From positions 25,687,838-25,751,837 of the forward strand of contig NC_012877.2 of NCBI RefSeq assembly GCF_000003195.3: a stretch of DNA of 64,000 nucleotides, written 5' to 3'. This DNA is from Sorghum bicolor. Taxonomy: Eukaryota > Streptophyta > Magnoliopsida > Poales > Poaceae. The translations under genes were made by a program, and so were the position numbers. This document shows, in pieces, positions 32,416 through 44,857 of the stretch (its first letter is position 1; every line of letters starts with the position of its first letter). The notes under the pieces are model-generated. The model worked only from the letters and a program-made list of their open reading frames with translations, had not been told where the DNA came from and ran no database searches.

Positions 32416-33234
32416 TGATATGACCATGCCACCAAGCAAGATGTCACAAGCTCCAAGTCAAGCTACACCCACTCAAGTTTCACCTACACCGACACCAGCC
32501 CAAGTCATCGATGGACCGATTACACGTAGTCGTGCAAAGAAGCTACAACAAGAGGTCCACGCGCTACTTTGTAAGATTCATTTTAACATTAATTAGAATT
32601 ATACACTACCTAAGTATTATACCTTGATTGTACTCAGGTATATAGAAGAAGAGAAGGATGAATCGGACCCTGAAGAACGGATAAGTGCAAGTTCCAGAAG
32701 AAGTCAAAAACGGACCAGTGAAAGTCAAAAACAGACTAGTGCAAACAAATCTTCATAACTTTTTACTCACAAAAGCTATGAAGGTCCATGAGCACTTGTT
32801 GGAAAGCTTGACGAGTCCACTTTCCAATAAATCTTGTGGCGATTAGTTTGGATACTCCATATTGCCTGTAGACCAGAATTAGTACTGACTGCTCAGAAGG
32901 TCAACAGTCTGTCGTGACAGAATGTTGGTACAAATTTCCAAGTAAAACTGTACCAAACTACAATGTTTCTTGCTGGTTGGCATACATTGCTGGAAACCCC
33001 TTTGAGTCTAGTTTCACACTCGAGAAACGGTTCATCATTTGGACTTCCCAATAAAAAGTTATGGTCAGTTTATTGGAAACTGCTCTGGAGGCCAACAGTC
33101 ATGCGAAGCCACTTCGAGAATCCATTTCGAGGGGACCGTTCACATTGCCTTCCCTCAGAAACTCTATTTCGTTTTCATACCTATCTAGCAGGGCTGTTGC
33201 TAGTATAAATACCCCCTAAGACTCATTGTAATCT
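32416..33234 (+). repeat. Chromovirus 5' LTR, 3' end missing
   Basis: Aligned base for base with 50,900-51,718 from TGATATGACC to CATTGTAATCT, including the TATA sequence TAGTATAAATACCC near 33,200. After that the two diverge completely, so the last 375 bp of this LTR and the primer site appear deleted or replaced. The segment 33,235-33,668 is leader without a recognised feature. Confidence 0.88.
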
Positions 33235-33668
33235 TTGTTTGGTGCAAAACTTTGGTTGGGTCTGATTGCAACACTTGCATCCCAATCATACTCCTTGTTT
33301 GCATCAATTCTGAAATTTCTTTGCGTGTGTGTGATCTATTTATACACTTTGAATCTTTTGATCAGAACTAGGCAGAGAACTTCTAGTTTGGATCATTACT
33401 TAACTTTACAACAACTAGAATTAAGATTACATTCCTTGTGTATTACTCCCCACCAAGCTCCACATAAAAACCATCGTAATCGGTATTCTCTGTTCTTGTA
33501 TTCGCCTCGCCATCACTTTCAGTTGCCACCACACATTTGTTTTCCTTGTAATCTGCAGCAGAGGAATTCATAAGAGTTTTGGTGGTTAGAGAGGTGAGTT
33601 GTGAGGGCCACCAAATTTTCATATTCCACAAATACAAATTATTTGTATTCACCTAACCTTACGGGAAG

Positions 33669-34502
33669 ATGGGTCGAGTGGACATCAAAGATCGTGTTAC
33701 CAAAGCACAATTTAATAAACTCCGACAAAGCATGGAAGAAAAACAAGATAGGTTGACACAAGATCTTTAGAATCTTATGACTGAAATCAGAAGGCATCGT
33801 GCACCTCATGATGGTGCAAGCAACCATAGTGGAGATAGAGAAGATAGTGATGGAAGAAGAGGAGGACGGAGGAACCGAAGGGCTACACAGGGTAGAGGAA
33901 GAAGACATAGTCGAAGAAATGATGATGAATCTAAAGATGAGGCTGATGACAACTGCTTCCAACTCAGTTTTTGTCGCCGATGTCATAGAAGAGGCAACCA
34001 TGAATAAAGTTTTGGCAAACTGAAATTTACCATGCCAAAATTTGCTGCTGAACCATCCACGAGGAATTTCTCTGGAGGAAGCAAATCACACACAAAATTT
34101 GCTGCTAAACCGTCCATGGTGAAAAGCTCAAGTGGAGGCTCACGATCTAATTTTCATGGTACTTTTAGTGGAAAGAACACTGCTGTCTCGAGTTCAAAGC
34201 CAGCAGCATCAACCACTACTTTAGTGGGTTCTACTTCCCAGAGTAGTGGAATTCAGAGCTTCAAGTGTGGAGGCCAGGGGCATATAAGTAAGGAGTGCCC
34301 AAATAATCAGGTGACCATTGTGAATGATGATGGAGAATATGAATCAGCTAGTGAAGAGGGAGTTGGGGAGGAAGCCCATGGAGATGAGGAACTTACTAGC
34401 TGCGAGTTTGAGCAAGGAGCTGCTCTTGAGATGACTCAAATCTTGAGTGTTCAGGCAAATGAAGCAGAAAATGGGCAGCAACATAAATTATTTCAATCTT
34501 GA
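33669..34502 (+). pseudogene. Chromovirus Gag remnant
   Basis: Starts MGRVDIKDRVTKAQFNKLRQ. Stops occur in frame at 33,768, 34,005 and 34,500. The frame goes from a basic Arg-rich segment and KFTMPKF directly to a Ser/Gly-rich linker, with no capsid domain between, so an internal deletion near 34,043 is likely. The zinc knuckle reads SFKCGGQGHISKECPN: the first Cys of CX2CX4HX4C is replaced by Ser. Confidence 0.8.
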
Positions 34503-34877
34503 GCAAAGGTGCATGATAAAGAGGTGAAAGTGATTATTGATGGAGGGAGCTGCCATAATCTTGCTAGTCGTGAGATGGGTGATAAAATTGGCTTGAAGCT
34601 GCTACGACACCCTCATCCATATCATGTACAGTGGTTGAATGATTCGGGTGATATCAAGATTGGATATAAAGTAAACGTTCCATTCAAGATTGGTGAATAT
34701 GTTGACACAGTAGAGTGTGATGTGGCACCTATGTCGGTGTGTCACTTGCTGCTTGGAAGGCCATGGCAATATGATCAATATAGCCAACATTGTGGGAGAA
34801 CAAATCAGTTCAATATCAATCTAAAGGGGAAGGAGTTTGTTCTCAAGCCTATGACACCCCAACAAATCATGGCTTAA
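34503..34877 (+). pseudogene. Chromovirus aspartic protease
   Basis: Same frame as Gag. Active-site region VKVIIDGGSCHNLAS, then CHLLLGRPWQYD. It ends at a TAA before the RT. The DGGS form of the active site is common in this group. Confidence 0.85.
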
Positions 34878-36477
34878 CATTTACAAAAGAAATCTGAAAT
34901 TGTTCCAGTGAGTAGAGAGGAAGGAGAGCAAAAGAAATTGAGTGCCATCCACAATTCGGTGAGTGAGTGCCACAAGCCAAATTTGAGGGAGAAAAAGAAA
35001 GGAGAGGGAGAGAATTTAGTCCTGCTAGCCACAAAATCTGATATGAGAGAACTGAGGAACAACCCCGAACAAGTACTCTTTGTACTTGTGTACAAAGACA
35101 TTTTAATTTCAGCTAACGACATGACCTCTCTTCCTAGTGTTCTGTCTCATCTTTTGCAGGACTATGGTGATGTCTTTCCAGAAGAAACACCAGCGGGACT
35201 ACCTCCAATTCGTGGGATTGAGCATCAAATTGATCTCATTCCAGGGGTGGCACTACCTAATCGGCCACCATACCGAACCAATCGAGAAGAAACAAAGGAG
35301 ATACAAAGGCAAGTGCAAGAACTTCTTGATAAAGGTTTTGTTAGTGAAAGTTTAAGTCCTTGTGTTGTTCCTGTAATTTTAGTACCTAAGAAAGATGGTT
35401 CTTGGAGAATGTGTGTTGATTGTAGAGCTATAAATAACATCACTGTTCGCTATCGCCATCCTATCCCACGTTTAGATGACATGCTTGATGAATTAAGTGG
35501 TTCCACCATATTCACTAAAATTGATTTGAGAAGTGGATACCATCAGATAAGAATGAAAACAGGGGATGAATGAAAAACTGCATTTAAAACAAAATTTGGG
35601 TTGTATGAATGGTTAGTTATGCCTTTTGGTTTGACTAATGCTCCTAGTACTTTCATGAGATTAATGAACCATGTCTTGAGAGCTTTCATTGGAAAATTTG
35701 TTGTTGTCAACTTCGATGATATCATAATTTACAGCAAGTCTTTTGAGGAACATGTGAATCATATTCGGCAAGTCTTGGAAGAGCTTAGAAAGGAGAAATT
35801 ATTTGCTAATCTTGAGAAGTGCAGTTTTTGCACAGACCATGTTGTGTTTCTTGGCTTTGTTGTTTCAGGAAAGGGCATAGAAGTGGATGAAAGCAAGGTG
35901 AAAGCCATCAAGGATTGGCCAACTCCAACAAATGTAAGTCAAGTAAGAAGTTTTCATGGCCTCGCTGGTTTTTATAGGAGGTTTGTGAGAGATTTCAGTA
36001 CCATCGCTGCTCCTTTGAATGAATTGACAAAGAAAGGTGTTGATTTTAAATGGGGAAAATCACAACAAAATGCATTTCAAGAATTAAAGAAACGTTTGAT
36101 GAAACACCTGTACTTGTTCTTTCTAATTTCACTAAAACTTTTGAAGTAGAATGTGATGCTAGTGGAATTGGGATAGGAGGAGTTTTAATGCAACAAGGAA
36201 AACTGTAGCATATTTTAGTGAAAAACTAAGAGGTGCTCAACTGAATTATTCTATGTATGATAAAGAATTTTATGCTTTTGTGCGTGTGCTTGAAACATGG
36301 CAGCACTACTTATGGCCAAAAGAATTTATTATTCACTCTGATGATGAAGCTTTGAAATACTTGAAAGGAAAAGCAAAACTGAACTGTCGTCATGCCAAAT
36401 GGGTTGAGTTCATCGAAACATTTTCTTACATTGTGAAATATAAGAAAGTGAATCGCACATTGTCAATGTTGCTGTGA
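34878..36477 (+). pseudogene. Chromovirus reverse transcriptase and RNase H
   Basis: RT motifs follow in order: [64 protein letters not shown] and catalytic [14 protein letters not shown] at 35,571 falls between the third and fourth. RNase H continues in the next frame after a shift near 36,105 ([10 protein letters not shown] region, then [19 protein letters not shown]). At about 36,450 the RNase H end (KYKK) is joined directly to integrase sequence (VNRTLSMLL). Confidence 0.9.
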
Positions 36478-36935
36478 ACTATGGTGAAAAAGAACCTAAA
36501 GGTTTGGGAGGAATGCTTGCCACATGTGGAGTTTGCATATAACAGGGCAGTACACTCTACCACTAATATGTGTCCTTTTGAAATTATATATGTGTTCAAA
36601 CCTATTGCTCTGATAGATTTGTTGCCCCTTCTATTGCAGGAAAGAACCAATATGGAAGCCTCCAAGCGTGCTGCATACATCAAGAAGGTACACGAGAAGA
36701 CCAAGAAAGCAATTGAACTCAAGGCAGGACGCAAGGCTGCAAGTATGAACAAACATAGAAAGAAGGTGTTATTTGAACCCAGGGACTTGGTGTGGATACA
36801 CTTGCGCAAGGATCGCTTTCCTCAGCAGCGCAAATCAAAATTGCTGCCACGAGGAGATGGTCCATTTCGTGTTCTTGAGAAGATCAATAACAATGCATAC
36901 AAGATTGATCTTCCTGCAAGTTATGGCGTGAGCAA
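36448..36935 (+). pseudogene. Chromovirus integrase C-terminal part, core deleted
   Basis: VNRTLS followed by ECLPHVEFAYNRAVHSTTN, PFEIIY, and the C-terminal GPY-type region (RKSKLLPRGDGPFRVLE, NNAYKIDLPASYGVS). These normally follow the catalytic Glu, so the zinc finger and the DDE residues are lost by deletion. The D array interrupts the frame after GVS at the AGCAA target site. It resumes at 50,812 with NSFNVVDLSPFISED and, after a one-base shift at a G run near 50,890, runs to a TAG at 51,078-51,080 inside the 3' LTR (DGPITRSRAKKLQQEV). Confidence 0.88.
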
Positions 36936-38584
36936 TGTTGACGGTCCTTAAGTATCAAATTTAATTATCAAATAAATAAAGAAAAGGATCCAAATGAAAT
37001 CAACATCTAGACTTAGGGTTTTATGAATTCCACGAGTTTTGGTGTTTGTCTATTTCTGCAGGGGGTTATCAGGAAATATGGAAGAAAGGCCCACATGTCA
37101 GGATTACATAAAGATATTAACGTGCTGCGCAATTATCTTACATCTAGAAGACTCCAGAAGCCATGAGACCGAAGCGGAGGCGAAACGGGGCCAGACCCTG
37201 GGCGGCCGCCCAGTTGGTCAGGGCGCCCGCCCACCTCCTGAGTCCAATCAGGACTCTGCTTTGCGGGAGATTTCCACCGACCTAAAGGATGAATCTAAAC
37301 CATACAATCTATGTCGGTTTGATCCAAGGGCCCATATTCACTTGAAGGGACTATAAAACCAGACCCCCTGGCCCCTGAAGGAGAGAGCCTCTCAACCCTA
37401 ATTCATTGTTCCATCAAGGGAGAAGAAGCCTCTAGTCAAGATTAGAGCCACCACATCAATTAGATATCTAGATTAGCATAGCTACATAGGATTAGAACTA
37501 GAAGGAGTCAATCTTCGATTGGTTTCCGGATCTGTCAGGAGGAGTCTTGGTAATTCTCTAATTGTGCTTCTAATTGCTTTCTAATTATCTTTGTTCTTCA
37601 ATATTATGAATATGACTTTGTTCTACTTCAATATATTGCTTATGACTTTGCTCTACTTGCTTATATTCAAGATTATATTGTTCTTAGTTTATCATAGTTA
37701 TGTACTTGGCTTAGTTAGATTCGATCTATATACATGCTTAGGATCGTATAGCGTTTATCCATCGGATCCATGGGTAAATGATAGATATTGTGTAGGCGTG
37801 GGGCTTATACCGTATTTATCTGCGATTGTACCCAATATGCCAGATCGTGGGGTGGTTCGTGATAGTGACAGCTTCATTGATTCTTATATAGTCCCCCTCT
37901 CGTGTATTGGGCTGGCAGAGCAACATTATTATAGGGGAGTGATTGCTATGTTTCTCATATTCCTTGCTAATATCACTATGCATGGGCGTAGTCTTGTCTC
38001 GCAATGATTGCTAGGTATGCTTGCACTAACTATGATAATGCTAGACTATATAGTTGAGAATAACTTAGGGAATATTCTTGTAGTTCGTTCTAATACCATG
38101 CTAATGACTTTCTAGAGTATCTAATTAAGGTGCTTATCATATTTATTATGTGGCTAGATCAGATTAATTATCCTTGTCACTATTATTATTTCATATATCT
38201 TTTATGTGACACTTATCCCTGTATGAAGAGTTAGATATAATGTTCTCAATTATACATGCAATGATAGATGCTCAATCTCATATTCTATTCTGTAATCATT
38301 AGTGATGATTTCTAATCCCTTCCCAGTGGTAAAAATATAAATAACGATACCTGGAATACTTCCCGGTTAAAATGCTGCATCGGTATTAATCTGTGCGCTT
38401 GCAGATCCCATTCATTATTTATTTAGAAGAGCAATTGCATATTTCAATACCGCGTCTCTTATATCATGCTGGGGATGACAACTTGGCTTAAGTGGTGTGA
38501 GTGATAGGTTTGGCATTTTTGGCACCGTTACTAGATTTAGAGAACTTAGTCTATTTTTGGTAATGATGTTAAGAATACCCAACA
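36936..38584 (+). repeat. Element D LTR 1
   Basis: 1,649 bp, TGTTGACGG to ACCCAACA. It lacks six bases (CTGACA, near 37,025) present in the other two LTRs. TATAAAA lies at 37,352-37,358, with GC dyads (GGGCGGCCGCCC, GGGCGCCCGCCC) about 130 bp upstream. Confidence 0.93.
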
Positions 38585-38592
38585 AGCATTTT

Positions 38593-38610
38593 TGGCGCCG
38601 TTGCCGGGGA
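38593..38610 (+). promoter_or_regulatory. Primer binding site, D unit 1, tRNA-Asp type
   Basis: TGGCGCCGTTGCCGGGGA, an exact complement of the plant tRNA-Asp 3' end, eight bases inside the LTR. Confidence 0.95.
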
Positions 38611-38744
38611 AGGTTGATTACTAATCAGGAATGGAATAAAAGATTTTGAGTTATCATTCGCATCACTAATATGATTAAGCTTATCTATTCTCTCATACAG
38701 TTTTACCCCGATATTTTTCTATTTTATCTTATGCAGGGGAATGT

Positions 38745-39861
38745 ATGAATAGAAGACATCTTCCAGGAAATTTTGTTGACAATCCTGAAGCATTATTCAA
38801 GAAGACGAGAGCCAAGCTAAAGAAATCATCAACACTTCAGCAAGAAGCTTCATCCAATCAAGAAGATCACCGGAACTTGTCTTCAGAGTTCGAAGCCATG
38901 GCGAACAAATCGATCCGCGAGTTCTCAGCTCCCACTACGGACAACATCCGCACTGGACCTGCTGCAGAGATCGATGGCAACTTTGAGCTCAAGCCTGGAC
39001 TTATTAACATGGTGCAATCCAACCAGTTCTGTGGGAAGGCACACGAAGATGCTAGTGCTCATTTACAACACTTCCTGGAGATTTGCAACACATTCACCAT
39101 ACAATGAGTTTCCAAAGATGCTATACTACTTCGCCTCTTCCCATTCTCACTGTTAGGAAGAGCGAAGCAGTGGTTCTACGCTACAAAGGAGAAGAATACT
39201 ACGTGGGCACTCTGCTCAACAAACTTCCTGGCAAAGTTCTTTCCCATGGGCAAGACCAATGCTCTCCGTGGGAAGATTACGAGTTTTCAGCAACAAAATG
39301 ATGAATCTGTTCCAGAAGCATGGGAGCGCTTTCAAGACTACATCCTAGAATGTCCCCATCATGGAATGGAGAGTTGGCTACTGATGCAGACGTTTTACCA
39401 TGGGCTCGGCAACAGTGCCCGAGAGACCATGGATGCTGCAGCTGGAGGAGCATTCTTATCACTTACTATACGACAAGCCACAGCTCTTGTGGAGAAGATG
39501 GCGTCCAATCAAAGCTGGAATGAAGAGAGGAGCCAGACACGCAAGAGAGGTGGAGGTATGCATCAGCTGAAGGAGGTAGACATGCTGTCTGCAAAGCTAG
39601 ACCTGCTCATGAAGAAGCTCGACAATAGAGCTGGAGATAAGAAAGAAGTTATGCACATCTACGACTCTCACATGACTTGTGAGGAGTGTGGAGACACTGG
39701 ACACTCAGGCAACCACTGCCCTGAGATACTTGAGGATGTGAACTACATCAACAACAACAACAGCAACTACTACAACCGTCCTCAACAAAATCAAGGTTGG
39801 AATCAACAGAGGCCTAACTACTCAGTTTGCAGATCAGACGATAACTTTCCCAAAAGGAATA
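38745..39861 (+). pseudogene. Element D Gag, unit 1
   Basis: The frame MNRRHLPGNFVDNPEALF runs through a Gag capsid-type domain (CGKAHEDASAHLQHFLEI, LFPFSLLGRAKQWFYA, SWLLMQTFYHGLGNSA) to a zinc knuckle CEECGDTGHSGNHC (CX2CX4HX4C) and an Asn/Gln-rich tail. One TGA at 39,105-39,107 breaks it; unit 2 has GGA there. The protease frame follows in the +1 phase and overlaps the Gag tail. Confidence 0.88.
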
Positions 39862-40749
39862 GTGAGGAACCTTTGTGTCCGAGTTGGTACCTTATATGCC
39901 CCAGCAGACTTCGTAGTGGTAGAGACCAGAAATGATGAGAGAGCACCTATCATCCTAGGGAGGCCATTCTTGAACACCACGGGAGCTATCATCTACGCTA
40001 GTGCTGCCAAGATCAGTTTCTACGTCCAAGGGAAGAAGGAGACGTTTTTCTTCAAGAACAACACTACACAAATTCCAGATCAATCCAGACGTGAATCAAG
40101 GAAGAGGACCAACAGGAGGAACAGGAACAAGCAAGTGTGGACCGAGTCAGCTAAGATGGTCACTGTAGTCCATGGAGGCCAATACCATCAACTTAAGTCA
40201 CCGTTTTTAACCAAGAAGGACGACCCAGGAATGCCAAGCATCTACTGCTCCATAAATGGATATAACTTCTACAAGACGATTTGCGACACCGGATCGGGCG
40301 CCAACATAATGGCCGCAGTCAATTATCGGCTCTTGTTCGGGACCATGCCACTAAGACCAACATACATTCAGCTCCAGATGGTAGATCAGACATTTCGAGA
40401 AGTTAAAGGAATAGTATCTGATGTCCCAGTCAAAATAGACGATCACTTTGTCTACACAGACTTTCAAGTTGTTGACATGGGAGAAGACGAGTATGATCCA
40501 CCCATCATCCTTGGAAGACCGTTCCTCAGCACCGTTAAAGCAATTATCTACATTAGAACTGGAGAAGTCCATATGCACTTCCCCTCGGAGAAGGTACGCC
40601 GTTATTTTACTGACCCTAACTATATCATTGAAGAATCTATGCAGGTCAGAAAAAGACGCAACCACAACCAGAGGAGGCAGATCATCAAGGACGGATGGGC
40701 AGACTATGAAGGAGAAGTTGTAAGATCAGAAGACGTTGAATTTAAATAG
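39862..40749 (+). CDS. Element D protease frame, unit 1: half plus complete retropepsin
   Basis: Open for 295 codons, +1 relative to Gag. It first encodes only the C-terminal half of an aspartic protease (RVGTLYAPADFVVVE, PIILGRPFLNTTGAIIY). After a basic linker comes a full domain with active site ICDTGSGANIMA and flap IILGRPFLSTVKAIIYI. The half domain lacks the catalytic Asp. A TAG at 40,747-40,749 ends it where unit 2 reads on for about 39 more codons. The ATG at 39,862 may not be used; a +1 shift from Gag is the alternative. Confidence 0.8.
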   Translation: MRNLCVRVGTLYAPADFVVVETRNDERAPIILGRPFLNTTGAIIYASAAKISFYVQGKKETFFFKNNTTQIPDQSRRESRKRTNRRNRNKQVWTESAKMVTVVHGGQYHQLKSPFLTKKDDPGMPSIYCSINGYNFYKTICDTGSGANIMAAVNYRLLFGTMPLRPTYIQLQMVDQTFREVKGIVSDVPVKIDDHFVYTDFQVVDMGEDEYDPPIILGRPFLSTVKAIIYIRTGEVHMHFPSEKVRRYFTDPNYIIEESMQVRKRRNHNQRRQIIKDGWADYEGEVVRSEDVEFK

Positions 40750-43042
40750 AATTATCCAGAGGAGATCGAAGCACCGAGTCAGGTATGGAAAATGAAGATA
40801 ACTATACAAGAAGAGGAGGCGCTGCCGGAAGTACCGACTACGCCACCCAACGAACCTCAGGACGATTAAGAAAATGGAGAGTCCCGTTCGGAGAACTTAA
40901 AAACACCGAACGCCTTGCCAAGAGGTAACTTGGTAGTTATCCTTTCTCTTTTAATTATTTCAACTAGTTTACTTAGTTAATCATGTTCATGCTATACTAT
41001 CTTCAAAATAAAAAAATATATGTGAAAAACAGTAAGCCCCATGTGAGTATACGAGTGGCATAAAACCCATAAGTACATTCACTGTGGTGGCATAAAAATA
41101 AAATAAATATTTTTCTGCTTTATAAAATGAAAATATAAAAACAGGGAGTAATAATTATTAAGGAGTCTCAACATGATAAAGGCTAGATATTTATGCTAAC
41201 ACTTAATCAGTTCCACAAGCTTTGTTGTCTATTTGAGCTCCATAGAATTTAGGAAGACTAGCAGACGGAGGACATTCTAATCGCTGTCAGAATGCTGCTG
41301 ACTTTCAAATACACCTCTGCCACCTACTAGCTACATCAAGAGAAATTACGTCAAAATTCAGCTTGGGGGAGAGCACCCCCATTTATCCCGATAAGTATTT
41401 CTATCTATCTATCTTTATACTTATATTATATTTGAATATTAAAATAAATAAACTATGGGAAAACCAAATAAAGATTTTATGCTTATATATATATCTTTTG
41501 CTTTGTGTGTTTAATAAATAAATAAAGTGGCTATGCTAATTTGTATCTAAATAAAACTTAAGCATGGATATGATAAATAGTTGCTCTGCCTAATTTGCAA
41601 ATTTTAAGTTCTCTCTCAAGTTTAGATATAACTGTTATAATTTAAAGCTTGCTCTAGACCTAAACTTGTGGGATGAAAACTTGATCTGAAGTCTAAGTTG
41701 TTAACGGATACGATATGGGAAGGTTGAGCTGTTGTTTATCTGTTCCTAGAGATGCTAGAATTCTGGAGAATTTTATCTTTGAAAATCTTTAAAATGTTGC
41801 ATGATGAGTTCCTGTATGATGAGAGTTTAAATTCCTACCACAGCCATATATACATGCTTGCTAGACTTTGAGCCACACATTTATTATTTACTGCTTGTGA
41901 GCATTGAGTGTGGTCAAGCTGTGTAGACCCTTAGGAGCTTGTCATGTGGTTAAATCAAGATTCACTTGCACGTTCATTCATATATGCTACTTCTATTCCG
42001 GAAGTACCATCCACATATATCCATTCATTTCCATCTCCAGAACCACCTAAAAATATTCTACTCCTAATCCGGGAGAGAATAACCAAAAATATTTCTATTT
42101 TCCCCTTGTGAAATAAATGCTCAAGTTATCTTGTTACTACCACTTGCTATATTATCTCAAGAGATGAGTGCTCTAAAAAAAATATATACGAGGAAATAAA
42201 AAGGAGCAAGTGCTCGGAACATCGAAAGAAAAAGAAAAAAAAAGTGAGACGAGAGGTAAAAATGGACAAGTGTCCGACAGTAGAATTAGGGGTGCAAGAT
42301 ACCCACCTGAGAGAAAAGAAAAAGAAGAGCATCTCATTCTCCTCATAAAGTTTTAAAAAGCAAGGAAGGTATGTATCCCCTCAAAGAGCAAAGTAGAATT
42401 AGACTTCCACCACCATTGTTTTCACCATTGTTATCACCATCATCACCATACATCATTCATTCACCACACATGCACATCTTGATTAAACTTATTGGCTTGT
42501 TTCTTTGGATCCATGGTTTGACTATGCAATAAATGTCTTGTAAGTATGTATACTTTATCTCTCACCTATGAGCTCCAGATATTAAAGCCTTATTAGAGTA
42601 GGGTGAGAGAGAAGACAATGTCACTATGCTTTATACCACAATACTACATATCTTGAGAGAAGGCATATACCATCACTGCCTTGGTAAGGATCCAGAAATA
42701 CCACAAAAGAGAGACCTGAGAGGATCATACAAGGAATTTCTAAGTTTTATTTGAAAATCTGCAAAAACCCCAGAGCTATAGCTGATCAAGAATAAGAGAC
42801 ATGGCACTTGGCTAGACTGTTCTATCTTTTAACCACTCAAGACAGAAGTGACAGTTACAAGTCCCATGGTGTAGGTAAAGTAAGTAAGTTTTAAGTCTTG
42901 ACAGTTTACTCTAAACTCAGAGATGAGATCTTATTTAAAAGCATGTGTACCGTCAAATTTTTAATAATATTGCAACAACTTATGATCCATAGCTGAGTCT
43001 ATCCTTGCTCAGGGACGAGCAAGAGGTAAGCTTGGGGGAGTT
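40750..43042 (+). other. Element D unit 1 noncoding 3' region
   Basis: After the protease tail (to 40,869) there is no coding frame. Seen are AGCTTGGGGGAG followed by AGCACCCCC (41,360-41,380, G5/C5 hairpin), TATC repeats (about 41,400-41,415), dyads GAGCAAGTGCTC (42,204-42,215) and GGACAAGTGTCC (42,264-42,275), and the polypurine tract AAGCTTGGGGGAGTT (43,028-43,042). Confidence 0.85.
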
Positions 43043-44697
43043 TGTTGACGGTCCTTAAGTATCAAATTTAATTATCAAATAAATAAAGAAAAGGATCCAA
43101 ATGAAATCAACATCTAGACTTATGGTTTTATCTGACAGAATTCCACGAGTTTTGGTGTTTGTCTATTTCTGCAGGGGGTTATCAGGAAATATGGAAGAAA
43201 GGCCCACATGTCAGGATTACGTAAAGATATTAACGTGCTGCGCAATTATCTTACATCTAGAAGACTCCAGAAGCCACGAGACCGAAGCGGAGGCGAAACG
43301 GGGCCAGACCCTGGGCGGCCGCCCAGTTGGTCAGGGCGCCCGCCCACCTCCTGAGTCCAATCAGGACTCTGCTTTGCGGGAGATTTCCACCGATCTAAAG
43401 GATGAATCTAAACCATACAATCTATGTCGGTTTGATCCAAGGGCCCATATTCACTTGAAGGGACTATAAAACCAGACCCCCTGGCCCCTGAAGGAGAGAG
43501 CCTCTCAACCCTAATTCATTGTTCCATCAAGGGAGAAGAAGCCTCTGATCAAGATTAGAGCCACCACATCAATTAGATATCTAGATTAGCATAGCTACAT
43601 AGGATTAGAACTAGAAGGAGTCAATCTTCGATTGGTTTCCGGATCTGTCAGGAGGATTCTTGGTAATTCTCTAATTGTGCTTCTAATTGCTTTCTAATTA
43701 TCTTTGTTCTTCAATTTTATGAATATGACTTTGTTCTACTTCAATATATTGCTTATGACTTTGCTCTACTTGCTTATATTCAAGATTATATTGTTCTTAG
43801 TTTATCATAGTTATGTACTTGGCTTAGTTAGATTCGATCTATATACATGCTTAGGATCGTATAGCGTTTATCCATCGGATCCATGGGTAAATGATAGATA
43901 TTGTGTAGGCGTGGTGCTTATACCGTATTTATCTGCGATTGTACCCAATATGCCAGATCGTGGGGTGGTTCGTGATAGTGACAGCTTCATTGATTCTTAT
44001 ATATTCTCCCTCTCGTGTATTGGGCTGGAAGAGCAACATTATTATAGGGGAGTGATTGCTATGTTTCTCATATTCCTTGCTAATATCACTATGCATGGGC
44101 GTAGTCTTGTCTCGCAATGATTGCTAAGTATGCTTGCACTAACAATGATAATGCTAGACTATATAGTTGAGAATAACTTAGGGAATATTCTTGTAGTTCG
44201 TTCTAATACCATATTAATGACTTTCTAGAGTATCTAATTGAGGTGCTTATCATATTTATTATGTGGCTAGATCAGATTAATTATCCTTGTCACTATTATT
44301 ATTTCATATATCTTTTATGTGACACTTATCCCTGTATGAAGAGTTAGATATAATGTTCTCAATTATACATGCAATGATAGATGCTCAATCTCATATTCTT
44401 TTCTGTAATCATTAGTGATGATTTCTAATCCCTTCCCAGTGGTAAAAATATAAATAAAGATACCTGGAATACTTCCCGGTTAAAATGCTGCATCGGTATT
44501 AATCTGTGCGCTTGCAGATCCCATTCATTATTTATTTAGAAGAGCAATTGCATATTTCAATACCGCGTCTCTTATGTCATGCTGGGGATGACAACTTGGC
44601 TTAAGTGGTGTGAGGGATAGGTTTGGCATTTTTGGCACCGTTACTAGATTTAGAGAACTTAGTCTATTTTTGGTAATGATGTTAAGAATACCCAACA
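43043..44697 (+). repeat. Element D LTR 2, shared by both units
   Basis: 1,655 bp. The polypurine tract on its left belongs to unit 1 and the tRNA-Asp primer site on its right (44,706-44,723) to unit 2. About 21 differences from LTR 3 by eye. Confidence 0.93.
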
Positions 44698-44857
44698 AGC
44701 ATTTTTGGCGCCGTTGCCGGGGAAGGTTGATTACTAATCAGGAATGGAATAAAAGATTTTGAGTTATCATTCGCATCACTAATATGATTAAGCTTATCTA
44801 TTCTCTCATACAGTTTTACCCCGATATTTTTCTATTTTATCTTATGCAGGGGAATGT

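Noticed and set aside
37591..38007. Hydrophobic 138-codon frame in each D LTR
   Set aside because: It lies in the AT-rich R/U5 part, has no counterpart in the B or F LTRs, and its membrane-like look follows from T-rich codons.
38593..38610. Possible tRNA-Asp gene fragments at the four TGGCGCCGTTGCC sites
   Set aside because: Only the 3' 17-18 bases are matched, as complement, always eight bases after an LTR; these are primer binding sites.
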